From: Gemmatimonadota bacterium
GTDB taxonomy: Bacteria > Gemmatimonadota > Gemmatimonadetes > Longimicrobiales > RSA9
Direction of reading: 5' to 3'
Assembly (NCBI GenBank): GCA_039715185.1
Contig: JBDLIA010000001.1
Coordinates: 47,758 to 111,757, forward strand
DNA: 64,000 nt
The notes beneath the pieces are model-generated. The model worked only from the letters and a program-made list of their open reading frames with translations. It made no database searches and had not been told where the DNA came from. The translations under genes were made by a program, and so were the position numbers. This document shows positions 16,676-25,439 of this stretch, in pieces. Position 1 is the first letter of the stretch; the number at the start of each line of letters is the position of its first letter.

Positions 16676-18328
16676 ATGAGGAAGACCGTCTACATGCCGC
16701 TGCTGGTCGGAGCCATCGCGCTCACGACGGGCGGCTGGTTCCTTCAGAAGGGCGCAGCCGAAGAGCTGAACCTCTATTCCCAGGTGCGCATCTTCGAGGA
16801 AGTGGTGGACATGGTGTCCAACCGCTTCGTCGATGAGAGCGGCCAGGACGAACTCTATCAGATGGCCGTGGAGGGGCTGCTCAACGAGCTGGGCGACCCT
16901 CACTCGATGCTGATGGACCCGGATCAGTACGCGGATCTGCGCCTGACCACCACGGGTGAGTACGGCGGCCTCGGCATCCAGATCGCGGTCCGCAACGGCT
17001 GGATCACCATCATCGCGCCCATTCCGGGCACCCCGGCCGAGCGCGCCGGGCTGATGGCTGGAGATCGCATCGTCGAGGTCAATGGGGTGTCCACCGAGGG
17101 CTGGACAGAGGACCAGGCGGTGAAGGTCCTGCGGGGGCCGAAGGGCAAGTCGGTCGATATCAGGATCGGCCGTATCGGCGCGGAAGAGCCGATCCCGTTC
17201 CGGCTCAAGCGCGACGACATCGAGGTTCGCGCCGTGCCGTCCGCCTACCTGATGGATGACGGCGTGGGGTACGTCGAGGTGGTGCAGTTCAGCGAGTCGT
17301 CGGCCGGGGAGGTCCGCGAGGCGGTCGACAGTCTCGTCGATGAAGGCATGACGAGCCTCATCCTCGACCTGCGAGACAACCCGGGCGGGTTGCTCGACCA
17401 GAGCTTCGAGATGGCCGACATCTTCCTGCCCGAAGGGGTCGTGATCACGGAGACCAAGGGGCGGGTGGATGACGACAATCGGCGCTACGAGGCCAGCGAC
17501 CGCGACCACTACCCGGACGTGCCCATGGTGGTGCTGATCAACCGGGGCAGTGCGTCCGCCTCGGAGATAGTCGCGGGAGCGCTGCAGGATCACGATCGCG
17601 CGTTGTTGTTGGGGGAGCGGACGTTCGGCAAAGGATCGGTCCAGACGCTGTTCCCGCTGCGCGCGGGGGACTACTTCCTCAAGCTCACGACCGCGCGCTG
17701 GTATACCCCTTCGGGTCGGTCGATTCAGGGCCCGTATGGGGTCGGTGCGAGAGCGGAACTGCCTGCCGTGACGGACGACGCGGCGGAGCTGGACGACGAC
17801 GGCGGACAGGAGATCTTCCACACCGACGGTGGCCGCGAGGTTCTGGGCGGTGGCGGGATTACTCCGGATCTGGACCTCGACGGCGAAATCGACCCGGAGG
17901 TGGACGCGTTCTTCAAGGCCATGAACCGGTTCGGGGCGGCGTACAACAACGCTGTCTTCGACTACGCCAACACGTACGCGGCCGAGCACCAGGGCTTGCG
18001 GCCCGGTTTCCGGGTGACTCCGGAGATGCTCGGCGGCCTCTATGCGAGACTGCTGGAGGAGGACGAAGTCGAGCTCGAGCGCCCGGTCTACGACGGGGCG
18101 CGGACGTGGCTGACTCGTCAGTTGGGCTATCGGATAGCCTACGCCAAGTGGGGGCAGCAGGGGGCTCGGATGCGTTGGAACGCAGACGACCCGGAGGTCG
18201 TGACGGCTCGCGATGTGTTGCGCGAGTCGACGACGCCGGCCTCCGTCTTCGCGGCGGCGCAGAGAGTGGAGAACGGGGTCGACTCCGCCGCCCTGGCGGG
18301 CGCCGGCGCCGAGGAGGGCCAGCCGTAG
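16676..18328 (+). CDS. ctpA: S41-family C-terminal processing peptidase with PDZ domain
   Basis: The 550-residue protein starts with an uncleaved-looking signal or membrane anchor (MPLLVGAIALTTGGWFL). A PDZ domain follows (GLGIQIAVRNGWITIIAPIP through IVEVNGVSTEG), then the protease core. The Ser nucleophile lies in GSASASE (residues 291-297) and the general base is Lys319 in TFGKGSVQTL, the Ser-Lys dyad of the family. The ~200-residue C-terminal extension is longer than in small CtpA proteins. Substrates are probably envelope proteins with exposed C-termini. It is transcribed after tmk across a 54-nt gap. Confidence 0.93.
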   Translation: MRKTVYMPLLVGAIALTTGGWFLQKGAAEELNLYSQVRIFEEVVDMVSNRFVDESGQDELYQMAVEGLLNELGDPHSMLMDPDQYADLRLTTTGEYGGLGIQIAVRNGWITIIAPIPGTPAERAGLMAGDRIVEVNGVSTEGWTEDQAVKVLRGPKGKSVDIRIGRIGAEEPIPFRLKRDDIEVRAVPSAYLMDDGVGYVEVVQFSESSAGEVREAVDSLVDEGMTSLILDLRDNPGGLLDQSFEMADIFLPEGVVITETKGRVDDDNRRYEASDRDHYPDVPMVVLINRGSASASEIVAGALQDHDRALLLGERTFGKGSVQTLFPLRAGDYFLKLTTARWYTPSGRSIQGPYGVGARAELPAVTDDAAELDDDGGQEIFHTDGGREVLGGGGITPDLDLDGEIDPEVDAFFKAMNRFGAAYNNAVFDYANTYAAEHQGLRPGFRVTPEMLGGLYARLLEEDEVELERPVYDGARTWLTRQLGYRIAYAKWGQQGARMRWNADDPEVVTARDVLRESTTPASVFAAAQRVENGVDSAALAGAGAEEGQP

Positions 18329-18353
18329 GAAGAGCGACGGAGTCGGTGGCGCG

Positions 18354-19166
18354 ATGACAGTTGCCGGGGCCGCGATCTTGCTGGCCACCGGCGCGGCCGT
18401 CGGGCTCGTGTCCGGACTTGCCGGAATCGGAGGAGGGGTCCTCATGGTGCCCCTCCTCTACGCGTATTATGACGTCGTCGGCGCGGATGTCCCCTCGGCT
18501 GTAGCCCACGCAACCAGCCTTGCCGTGATCGCCCCCACGGCCCTCCATGGGGCGCTGAGGTTCGCCCGCTACGACCTGGTCGCCTGGCGCGCGGCGCTGG
18601 CGATGGGCGGGGGGGCTGCTGCGGCGGCTCTGCCGGCCGCGTTGCTCGCCGCTCGCGTCCCAGACCCCGCCCTGAGGGCCGGCTTCGCGCTTTTCCTGCT
18701 GCTGACCGCGGCTCGCATGGCGTTGCCGTACAGGCGGCGGGACGACGCGACGGACCGCGCGCCCGGCGCGACCTCGGCGCTCGTGGCCGCTGGCGTTCTG
18801 GTGGGCACGCTGTCGGCGCTCCTGGGCGTGGGCGGGGGAGTGGTCGCGATCCCGCTGCTCTACAACGTGGGGCGCCTCCCGCTCCGCCAGCTCGCGCCCA
18901 CCTCGCTGGCCGTGATCGCCCCGGCCGCCGCGACGGGCGCGATCACCTACGCTCTGTCCGCTGGCGGCGCTCCTGCGCTTGGCTGGAGCCTGGGCATGGT
19001 CGACGTCGGCGCGGCGGCGGCGCTCGTCGCGGGGTCGTTGCCACTGGTGGCCGCGGGGGCGCGCCTCAACATCCGCGTGCCCGAGCCGGCCCTGCGCGTC
19101 GGCCTAGCGGTACTCCTGGCCGGCGTGGCGGCGCGGCTCCTGTGGGGCCTGCCCTGGTTCTCGTGA
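18354..19166 (+). CDS. TauE/SafE-family membrane permease
   Basis: The 270-residue integral membrane protein has the two-fold internal repeat of this family: GLVSGLAGIGGGVLMVPLLY near the N-terminus and GTLSALLGVGGGVVAIPLLY in the second half. About eight hydrophobic helices are visible. Characterised members export sulfite or organosulfonates or move anions; the substrate here is not predictable. ATG at 18354 is preferred because it places the first helix at the N-terminus. The gene lies 25 nt after the S41 protease gene. Confidence 0.9.
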   Translation: MTVAGAAILLATGAAVGLVSGLAGIGGGVLMVPLLYAYYDVVGADVPSAVAHATSLAVIAPTALHGALRFARYDLVAWRAALAMGGGAAAAALPAALLAARVPDPALRAGFALFLLLTAARMALPYRRRDDATDRAPGATSALVAAGVLVGTLSALLGVGGGVVAIPLLYNVGRLPLRQLAPTSLAVIAPAAATGAITYALSAGGAPALGWSLGMVDVGAAAALVAGSLPLVAAGARLNIRVPEPALRVGLAVLLAGVAARLLWGLPWFS

Positions 19167-19233
19167 GGGGGAGATCCTCCGGCGCGGCCGCTATTTCGAC
19201 GCCCCGCGGGGGCGTCCAAAGAAGGGGAGCGGG

Positions 19234-20229
19234 ATGACCGAGTGCGGCACGGTGGATGTTCTGCGCGGCGGCCTGATCGAGTCTCGGCACGCCTTTCACG
19301 CGGTGGTCGCCGACGGGAGCGGTCGGTCGCTCATGACGCTGGGATCGGCCTCGGTGCCCACGTTCACCCGTTCGGCGATCAAGCCGCTGCAGGCGAGCGC
19401 GGTGGCCGCCGACGGCGCCTTCGACGCCTTCGACATGGGTTCGGACATGGTGGCCCTCGCGTGCGCGTCGCACGGCGGGGAGGAGGACCACGTGGCGCTG
19501 GCCCGGGCCATGCTGAGCCGGGTCGGCGCGAGCGTGGAGGACCTGGCGTGCGGCCCCCACGAGCCCATGTACGCCCCTGCGGCGCGCGCGCTGGCCGGCT
19601 CGGGCACGGCGCCCGGGCGCTTGCACAACAACTGCTCCGGCAAGCACGCCGCCATGCTGGCGCTGGCAGCCCACCTCGGGACCGGATTGGAGGGGTATCA
19701 CAGGGCGGACCACCCGGTGCAGAGGCGTATGGGGGAGGAGCTGTGTCGCTGGGCAGGGCTCGACGCGGACGCCCTCGAGACGGGCGTCGACGGGTGCGGC
19801 GCGGCGACCTTCCGCGTGCCGCTCGCGGCCCTGGCGATCGCGTTCGCCCGTTGGAGCGTGGCCGAGGGCCCGCCGGCCCGCGTGCGTGCGGCGATCGCGT
19901 CGCACCCCAGGCTGCTGGCCGGCACCGGGCGCCTGTGCACGGCGATAGTTCGCGAGACCCGAGGCTCGGTCCTGGCGAAGGTCGGCGCCGAGGGGGTCTA
20001 CTGCGCCTGCGTGCCGGAACGCGGGTTGGGCGTCGCGCTCAAGGTCGGAGACGGCGCGCGGCGCGCGGCGGAGGCCGCCCTCGTGGCGCTCCTCGAAGCC
20101 CACGGCGCGCTGGGCGCCGACCAGGCCGCGCGACTCGGCGCCGCGGCCGCTCCGCCCGTGTTGAACACGCGCGGGGAAACGGTGGGCGGCGTCGTGGTGC
20201 GGATGCCGGCGGGGGTGGGCGCGCCGTGA
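19234..20229 (+). CDS. L-asparaginase (Rhizobium type II family)
   Basis: The 331-residue sequence fits the PF06089-type asparaginase rather than the E. coli AnsA/AnsB fold: SASVPTFTRSAIKPLQASA at the start, MVALACASHGGEEDHV, then NNCSGKHAAMLALAAHL with the conserved Ser-Gly-Lys and Cys, and DGCGAATFRVPLAALA. It should hydrolyse asparagine to aspartate and ammonia. A ribosome-binding site (AAGGGGAG) precedes the ATG. Its stop overlaps the GTG of the next gene. The start and family are well supported; the in vivo substrate is inferred. Confidence 0.9.
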   Translation: MTECGTVDVLRGGLIESRHAFHAVVADGSGRSLMTLGSASVPTFTRSAIKPLQASAVAADGAFDAFDMGSDMVALACASHGGEEDHVALARAMLSRVGASVEDLACGPHEPMYAPAARALAGSGTAPGRLHNNCSGKHAAMLALAAHLGTGLEGYHRADHPVQRRMGEELCRWAGLDADALETGVDGCGAATFRVPLAALAIAFARWSVAEGPPARVRAAIASHPRLLAGTGRLCTAIVRETRGSVLAKVGAEGVYCACVPERGLGVALKVGDGARRAAEAALVALLEAHGALGADQAARLGAAAAPPVLNTRGETVGGVVVRMPAGVGAP

Positions 20230-20873
20230 GCGGGCAGGTGCGCGGCGCGACGATGACCGGGGAGTTGACGTCGGAGGTGGAGGTCCTGGTCCGGCTGTCG
20301 GCGGCGATCGGGGCGGGTCGGTCGGACGAGCGCGAGAGCGCGTTCCGGGACGCGCTGGAGCATTCCCGAGCCGCGGTCGAGGAGGCGCTCCTGCAGAGCC
20401 ATCTGTTCGCGGGGTATCCGGCGGCCATCGCCGCGCTGGGCCGCTGGCGTGCCCTGGCCGGCGCCTCGGGGGCCGAAGCCGGGCTAGAAGAGGGCGTCGA
20501 CTGGGCGGAGCGGGGCGCGGCCGTGTGCGAGCGGGTGTACGGAGGACAGTACGGGCGCTTGCGCGCCAACGTAGCCTACCTCCATCCCGAACTGGAACGC
20601 TGGATGGTCCGCGATGGCTACGGCAAGGTCCTGGGTCGCCCGGGGCTCGCGCTGGCGGCTCGCGAACTCTGTGTGGTCGCGCTTCTGTGCGCGCAGGACG
20701 CAGAGCCCCAACTCTACTCGCACATGCGCGGCGCTTTGCAGGTGGGGTGCACGGAGGAGCAGGTGGAGACGGTGCTGGAAATCGCCGGGCGGATCGTCGC
20801 GCCAACGAACGCGCGAGCGGCCAGGCGGGTCTGGGCGAAGGTGCGACAGCGTACCGGCTCGGGAAGAGGCTGA
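20226..20873 (+). CDS. Carboxymuconolactone decarboxylase-like (AhpD-fold) protein
   Basis: The C-terminal half, ARELCVVALLCAQDAEPQLYSHMRGALQVGCTEEQVETVLEIAG, follows the CMD/AhpD helix pattern, although the peroxidatic CxxC of AhpD is absent; Cys residues sit instead in ELCVVALLC and VGC. The N-terminal ~100 residues resemble a second, degenerate CMD unit (VEEALLQSHLFAGYPAAIAALGRWRAL). Its role is unknown. It overlaps the asparaginase gene (GTGA) and the obgE start (TGATG), so it is translated within that operon. ATG at 20253 is an alternative start. Confidence 0.8.
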   Translation: MSGQVRGATMTGELTSEVEVLVRLSAAIGAGRSDERESAFRDALEHSRAAVEEALLQSHLFAGYPAAIAALGRWRALAGASGAEAGLEEGVDWAERGAAVCERVYGGQYGRLRANVAYLHPELERWMVRDGYGKVLGRPGLALAARELCVVALLCAQDAEPQLYSHMRGALQVGCTEEQVETVLEIAGRIVAPTNARAARRVWAKVRQRTGSGRG

Positions 20874-21898
20874 TGTTTCTGGATCGTGCGGAAGTCGAGG
20901 TCTACGGAGGTACCGGTGGCTCCGGCGCCGAGGCGTGGAGACGCGAAACGGGCGTCGCGCGCGGGGGCCCCGCGGGCGGCGACGGCGGCAAGGGCGGGGA
21001 CGTCGTGCTCGTCGCCGACGAGCACATGGCCACCCTGCTGGACTACCGGTACCGGCAGCATCACCGCGCCGAAAGGGGCAAGCACGGCGAGGGATCCAAC
21101 CGCACCGGCAGAAGCGGCGCCGACCTGGAGCTCGCGGTGCCGCGAGGCACGGTCGTGCGCGAAGCGGGGAGCGGAGTGCTCCTGGGGGAGCTCATGGCCG
21201 TCGGAGATCGCCTGGTCGTGGCGCGAGGCGGCCGCGGGGGCAGGGGCAACGCCGCGTTCGCGACCCCGACCAACCGCGCTCCACGCCGCTGGGAACCGGG
21301 CGAGGAGGGCGAGGAGCGCAGGATAGCGTTCGAACTCAAGCTCATCGCCGATGTGGGACTGGTCGGGCTACCCAACGCGGGCAAGTCGACCTTCCTGGCG
21401 GCGGTTTCACAGGCCCGACCCAAGATCGCCGATTACCCGTTCACCACCCTGCAGCCCAACCTCGGCGTGGTGGCTCGCTCCGAGGGCCGCACGATGGTGA
21501 TCGCGGACATTCCGGGCATCATCGAGGGAGCCCACGAGGGCAAAGGGTTGGGGCTCCGCTTTCTGCGACACATCGAGCGCACGCGTGCGCTCGCCATCCT
21601 GGTGCCCGTCGACAGCGCCGACGCGAGCGACGAGTACCGACTTCTGCTGCGAGAGCTGGAGGCGCACTCTCCCGAGTTGGCCGGGAAGCCGCACTGCGTC
21701 GTCCTGACCAAGTCGGACCTGCTCGGCCCGGACGACGACCCCCCCAGCATCGACGCGCCCGGCGCGTGGGCGATCCACGTCGTATCCGCGGTGACGGGCG
21801 CCGGCCTGGATCCCCTCCTCGAGGGACTCTGGACCCGTGTGGCCCAGGAGCGTTCCGTCGAGTCGGCCCCCCTGAAAGAGGAGCCGTGGCACCCGTAG
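20873..21898 (+). CDS. obgE: GTPase ObgE/CgtA
   Basis: Obg is an essential GTPase of 50S ribosome assembly and stress control. The glycine-rich OBG domain fills residues 1-160 (GGTGGSGAEAWRRETGVARG). The G domain follows with G1 GLPNAGKST, G3 DIPGIIEGAHEGKGLG and G4 TKSD. At 341 residues it lacks the variable OCT tail, as in many bacteria. Translation is probably coupled to the CMD gene by the TGATG overlap and to dprA by a 13-nt overlap. Confidence 0.96.
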   Translation: MFLDRAEVEVYGGTGGSGAEAWRRETGVARGGPAGGDGGKGGDVVLVADEHMATLLDYRYRQHHRAERGKHGEGSNRTGRSGADLELAVPRGTVVREAGSGVLLGELMAVGDRLVVARGGRGGRGNAAFATPTNRAPRRWEPGEEGEERRIAFELKLIADVGLVGLPNAGKSTFLAAVSQARPKIADYPFTTLQPNLGVVARSEGRTMVIADIPGIIEGAHEGKGLGLRFLRHIERTRALAILVPVDSADASDEYRLLLRELEAHSPELAGKPHCVVLTKSDLLGPDDDPPSIDAPGAWAIHVVSAVTGAGLDPLLEGLWTRVAQERSVESAPLKEEPWHP

Positions 21899-23088
21899 AG
21901 GCGGGGTCCCCTCGGGCGGCTGTGGGCGTATCCACCGCGCCGGGTGAGTCCATCGGCGACGTCGCAGCTCGCGTACGCGCCGCCGGGACACCCACCGATC
22001 CCCGGTCGCTGATCGCGCTGGTCGAGCTGACCGCGCGCCACCTGGGCACGCCCGGGCCGATCTGGAGGGCGCTCGACCGGTGGGGCGATCCCCTGCACGC
22101 CCTGCGAGCGACGCATGACGCCGGCCCGCGCGGAGCGGCACCCGCACCCCGCCGGGGCTCTGCCGCCGCCGGCGCGGGCGACGCCATCCCCTACTGGGAC
22201 GCCGACTATCCCGCTCGCTGCTGGCATCTGCCGGATCCTCCGCCCTTGCTGTTCTGCCGCGGCGACCGCGCGTCCCTACGATCTCCGTGCCTGGCCATAG
22301 TGGGCACCAGGCGCTGCAGCGAGTACGGCCGCCGCGCGAGCGAGGCGATCTCGGCGTTCGTCGGCTCCCGTGGAATCGTCGTGGTCAGCGGCTTGGCGGA
22401 AGGCATCGACGCCGCGGCTCATCGCGCCGCGCTCGGTACCGGCACCGTCGCGGTCCTGGGGTGCGGGCTGGACGTCGCCTACCCGCGCGGAAATCGGTCC
22501 CTGCGCGACTCCATCGCGCGCGCCGGCCTGCTCGTGTCGGAGTTTCCGCCGGGCACCCAGCCGCTGCCCTTCAACTTTCCGCGGCGCAATCGCATCATCG
22601 CCGCCGTGTCGCAGGCCGTGGTCGTGGTGGAGGCGCCGCATCGAAGCGGCGCGCAGAACACGGTGACCCACGCGCTGGACCTGGGCCTGGAGGTCGGGAC
22701 CGTCCCCGGTCCGATCGACAGCCCGAGCAGCGCGGGGTCGAACCGTCTTCTGAGGGAAGGTGCCGTTGCGATCACCCGTCCGCAGGACGCTCTGGACCTG
22801 ATCGAAGAGGCGTTGGCGCCCGGGCTCTTCCGGCCGCCGACCCCCGGCCACGGTGAGGCGGAGAGCCCCTCCGCGAACTCGCCGCGTTGGTCCGCTCGCA
22901 CGCGGGAAGATCGGCCGTTGGGTGGCGAGGGTGAGCTGTGCCGCGCGCTCGGCGCGGCGCCCGAGCGCATCGACGATCTGGCCGCCCGGGTCGGGCTGAG
23001 CGCCGCCGCGGCCGCCTCCGGGTTGATGGAGCTGGAACTGCTCGGGTTGGCGCGGCGTTGGCCGGGCGGCCGCTACTCTCGGCCGTGA
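21886..23088 (+). CDS. dprA: DNA-processing protein DprA
   Basis: DprA loads RecA on incoming single-stranded DNA during natural transformation. The Rossmann-like core is clear: AIVGTRRCSEYGRRASEAIS, VVSGLAEGIDAAAHRAAL, AVLGCGLDVAYPRGNRSL and FPRRNRIIAAVSQAVVVVEA. The last ~60 residues are the DprA winged helix (LGAAPERIDDLAARVGLS). GTG at 21886 has AAAGAGGAG just upstream and lies inside the end of obgE. Other competence genes are not in this window, so transformability cannot be inferred. Confidence 0.94.
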   Translation: MAPVEAGSPRAAVGVSTAPGESIGDVAARVRAAGTPTDPRSLIALVELTARHLGTPGPIWRALDRWGDPLHALRATHDAGPRGAAPAPRRGSAAAGAGDAIPYWDADYPARCWHLPDPPPLLFCRGDRASLRSPCLAIVGTRRCSEYGRRASEAISAFVGSRGIVVVSGLAEGIDAAAHRAALGTGTVAVLGCGLDVAYPRGNRSLRDSIARAGLLVSEFPPGTQPLPFNFPRRNRIIAAVSQAVVVVEAPHRSGAQNTVTHALDLGLEVGTVPGPIDSPSSAGSNRLLREGAVAITRPQDALDLIEEALAPGLFRPPTPGHGEAESPSANSPRWSARTREDRPLGGEGELCRALGAAPERIDDLAARVGLSAAAAASGLMELELLGLARRWPGGRYSRP

Positions 23089-23160
23089 GTCGGGGCGGCG
23101 CCGGTTCGACTCCGGCGGGTCGGGCGCAACGGCCGGCTCACCCCGGGGTATGCGCCGGAC

Positions 23161-24345
23161 ATGAATCCGCGAGCCATCTACGTCCACGCGCCGTTCTGCC
23201 GCAGGCGTTGCGCCTACTGCGATTTCGCCGTGACCGTGGCGGCGGACGCCGATCCGCGAACGTGGGCGGAGGCGGTCGCGCTGGAACTGGTCGCCGTCGC
23301 CGCGCGGGAGCGCTGGAGCCTACCGTTGAAGCCCCACACGCTCTATGTGGGAGGGGGCACTCCATCGCTGTTCGGCGCCGCTGGCATGGCCGCTCTGCGG
23401 CACGCGCTGGCGGACACTGTGGACCTGTCGGGCGTGAAGGAGTGGACCGCCGAGGCCAACCCGGAGTCTTTCGATCTGGCGGTGGCGCGCGGGTGGGTGG
23501 ACGCTGGAGTCAATCGCCTCAGCCTGGGGGCGCAGACCTTCCACGCGCCGGCGTTGCGCTGGATGGGTCGTTTGCACGGCCCCGATGGGCCGGCGCGCGC
23601 TCTGGAAGCGGCCCGTGAGGCGGGCATCACGAACATCAGCCTGGACCTGATCTTCGGACTGCCGGAGCGCCTGGGTCGGGACTGGGGGCGCGACCTCGAT
23701 TGCGCCCTGCGACTGGAACCCACGCACCTGTCCTTATACGGTTTGACCGCCGAGCCCGGCACGCCGCTGGGTCGGTGGGTGGCCGAAGGCCGTGAGCGAC
23801 TCGCTGATGGGGACGGCTACGCGGAGGATTACCTGCTGGCGGCCGGGCGTTTGGGCGACGGCGGGTGGGACCACTACGAAGTGTCCAACTTCTGCCGCCC
23901 GGGCTGGCCGTCGCACCACAATGAAGCCTACTGGGATGGCACTCCGTACGTAGGCCTGGGTCCGGGGGCGCACAGTTTCGCGGGCTCGCGCCGGTGGTGG
24001 AACCTCCGGGACTGGCGCGCGTACCGGAGCGCCGTCGAGCGAGGTGAGGCGCCGGCGGCGGGCGCAGAAACGGTGTCCGGAGAGACTCGCGCGCTGGAGG
24101 AGCTGTGGCTGGGGCTGCGGACGGCCGCGGGGGTGGACCTCGTCGACGAAACCGAGATCACCATCGCGCGGGGGTGGGTCAACGCCGGGTTGGCGCTTTT
24201 CACCAGCGGCGCGCGGGTGCGACTGACCGCCGAGGGCTGGCTGCTACTGGACAGGCTCGCCGTGGAGCTCTCCGCGAGCGGAGGGCGAGATGCGCGGCGG
24301 GAGGGCGCCGGCCGGGCCGCCACGGCGACGGGAATGGAGAATTGA
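23161..24345 (+). CDS. hemW: Heme chaperone HemW-type radical SAM protein
   Basis: The radical SAM motif C13-x3-C17-x2-C20 opens the protein in APFCRRRCAYCDF. LYVGGGTPSLF, EANPESFD, NRLSLGAQTFH and SLDLIFGLPER are shared by HemN-like proteins. The absence of the extra N-terminal part of true HemN and the HNEAYWDGTPYVGLGPGAHSF segment point to HemW, which inserts heme into respiratory enzymes in the studied cases. At 394 residues it is of normal length. The stop overlaps the TTG of hrcA. It is often mis-annotated as coproporphyrinogen III dehydrogenase. Confidence 0.93.
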   Translation: MNPRAIYVHAPFCRRRCAYCDFAVTVAADADPRTWAEAVALELVAVAARERWSLPLKPHTLYVGGGTPSLFGAAGMAALRHALADTVDLSGVKEWTAEANPESFDLAVARGWVDAGVNRLSLGAQTFHAPALRWMGRLHGPDGPARALEAAREAGITNISLDLIFGLPERLGRDWGRDLDCALRLEPTHLSLYGLTAEPGTPLGRWVAEGRERLADGDGYAEDYLLAAGRLGDGGWDHYEVSNFCRPGWPSHHNEAYWDGTPYVGLGPGAHSFAGSRRWWNLRDWRAYRSAVERGEAPAAGAETVSGETRALEELWLGLRTAAGVDLVDETEITIARGWVNAGLALFTSGARVRLTAEGWLLLDRLAVELSASGGRDARREGAGRAATATGMEN

Positions 24346-25433
24346 GGGAAGTCACGCAGACGCCACTCAGCGCGCGCGAGCGCCAGGTCCTGGAGGCGGT
24401 CGTGCGTACGTACGTGCGCACGGCCGAACCGGCCGGCAGCCGTACGATCGCGCGCGGCTTCGATCTGGGCGTGTCGCCCGCCACGGTGCGCAACACCATG
24501 GCCGACCTGGAGGCCAAGGGGTACCTGTTTCATCCGCACGCCTCGGCCGGCCGCATCCCCACGGACCTGGCCTACCGATTCTACGTGGACGCCGTGATGG
24601 AGCCGGTGCCGATGACCGCCCAGGAGCAGCGGGCGCTGCTCGAAGAACTCGCGGAGGGCGGCGGCGTGAGCGGCATCGAGTTGTTGCTGCAGCGGGCGGC
24701 CGGTGCTCTGGGGGTTCTAACGGGCGAGCTGGGCGTGGCGCTGGCGCCCAACCTGGCGGACGCCGTGCTCGAGCGGCTGGAGCTTGCGCCGCTGTCTTCG
24801 GGCAAGGTCGTGCTGGTCCTGACGCTGTCTGGCGGCCAGGCGCGGACCGTCTACATCGAGGTGGGCGGCGAGCTGATACCGGAGGCGGTCGTCGTCGTCG
24901 CATCGATCCTGAACGAACGGCTCGCCGGACGTTCGCTGCGCGAAATCCGCGCCACCCTTCCCGAGAGACTGCGCGACTCGGCGCCGCCGGGTGACCTGGC
25001 CGCGTCCCATCTGCTGAACATACTGGTGGAGTCGGGCGACGAGCTCTTCGCGCCTACCAAGGCGGCGGCGGGTCGTGTGCACCTGGGCCGCACCAGCGTC
25101 CTCGCGCGGCAGCCTGAGTTTTCCTCGGGTGAAGAGCTGAAGAGCCTGATCGAGCTAACCGAGCAGCGGGACCTGCTCGCCACCGTGCTGACCGGGTCGA
25201 ACTCCGGACAAACCCTCCGCATCACCATCGGTAGCGAGCACGAGCACCCCGAGCTGGGCGCGTTCACGGTGGTCACGTCGCGGTACCACAGCGACGGCGT
25301 GTCGGGGGTGATCGGGGTGGTGGGGCCCACCCGCATGCCGTACGAAAAAGTCGTGGCCATCGTGGAACAGACGAGCGGCCTTCTCTCGGTTCTCTACGGT
25401 GGCGATCAGTCGCCCCGACTCGACCAACGGTGA
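24342..25433 (+). CDS. hrcA: Heat-inducible transcription repressor HrcA
   Basis: HrcA represses chaperone operons by binding CIRCE elements. The N-terminal winged helix (SARERQVLEAVVRTYVRTAE, VSPATVRNTMADLEAKGYL, HPHASAGRIPTDLAYRFYVD) is diagnostic, and the C-terminal GAF-like and dimer domains follow (363 residues). TTG at 24342 is the only start close to the conserved N-terminus, and it overlaps the hemW stop (TTGA). dnaJ follows 6 nt later. grpE, often between hrcA and dnaJ, is absent, and I see no CIRCE inverted repeat nearby. Confidence 0.95.
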   Translation: MREVTQTPLSARERQVLEAVVRTYVRTAEPAGSRTIARGFDLGVSPATVRNTMADLEAKGYLFHPHASAGRIPTDLAYRFYVDAVMEPVPMTAQEQRALLEELAEGGGVSGIELLLQRAAGALGVLTGELGVALAPNLADAVLERLELAPLSSGKVVLVLTLSGGQARTVYIEVGGELIPEAVVVVASILNERLAGRSLREIRATLPERLRDSAPPGDLAASHLLNILVESGDELFAPTKAAAGRVHLGRTSVLARQPEFSSGEELKSLIELTEQRDLLATVLTGSNSGQTLRITIGSEHEHPELGAFTVVTSRYHSDGVSGVIGVVGPTRMPYEKVVAIVEQTSGLLSVLYGGDQSPRLDQR

Positions 25434-25439
25434 CCCCGC

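Noticed and set aside
23100..23116. T-arm-like sequence GCCGG-TTCGACT-CCGGC after dprA, suggesting a tRNA or attachment site
   Set aside because: No acceptor, anticodon or D arm can be drawn around it; most of the needed sequence is dprA coding. It is probably a chance hairpin in GC-rich DNA.
24240..24345. CIRCE operator upstream of hrcA
   Set aside because: I found no TTAGCACTC / GAGTGCTAA-type inverted repeat.
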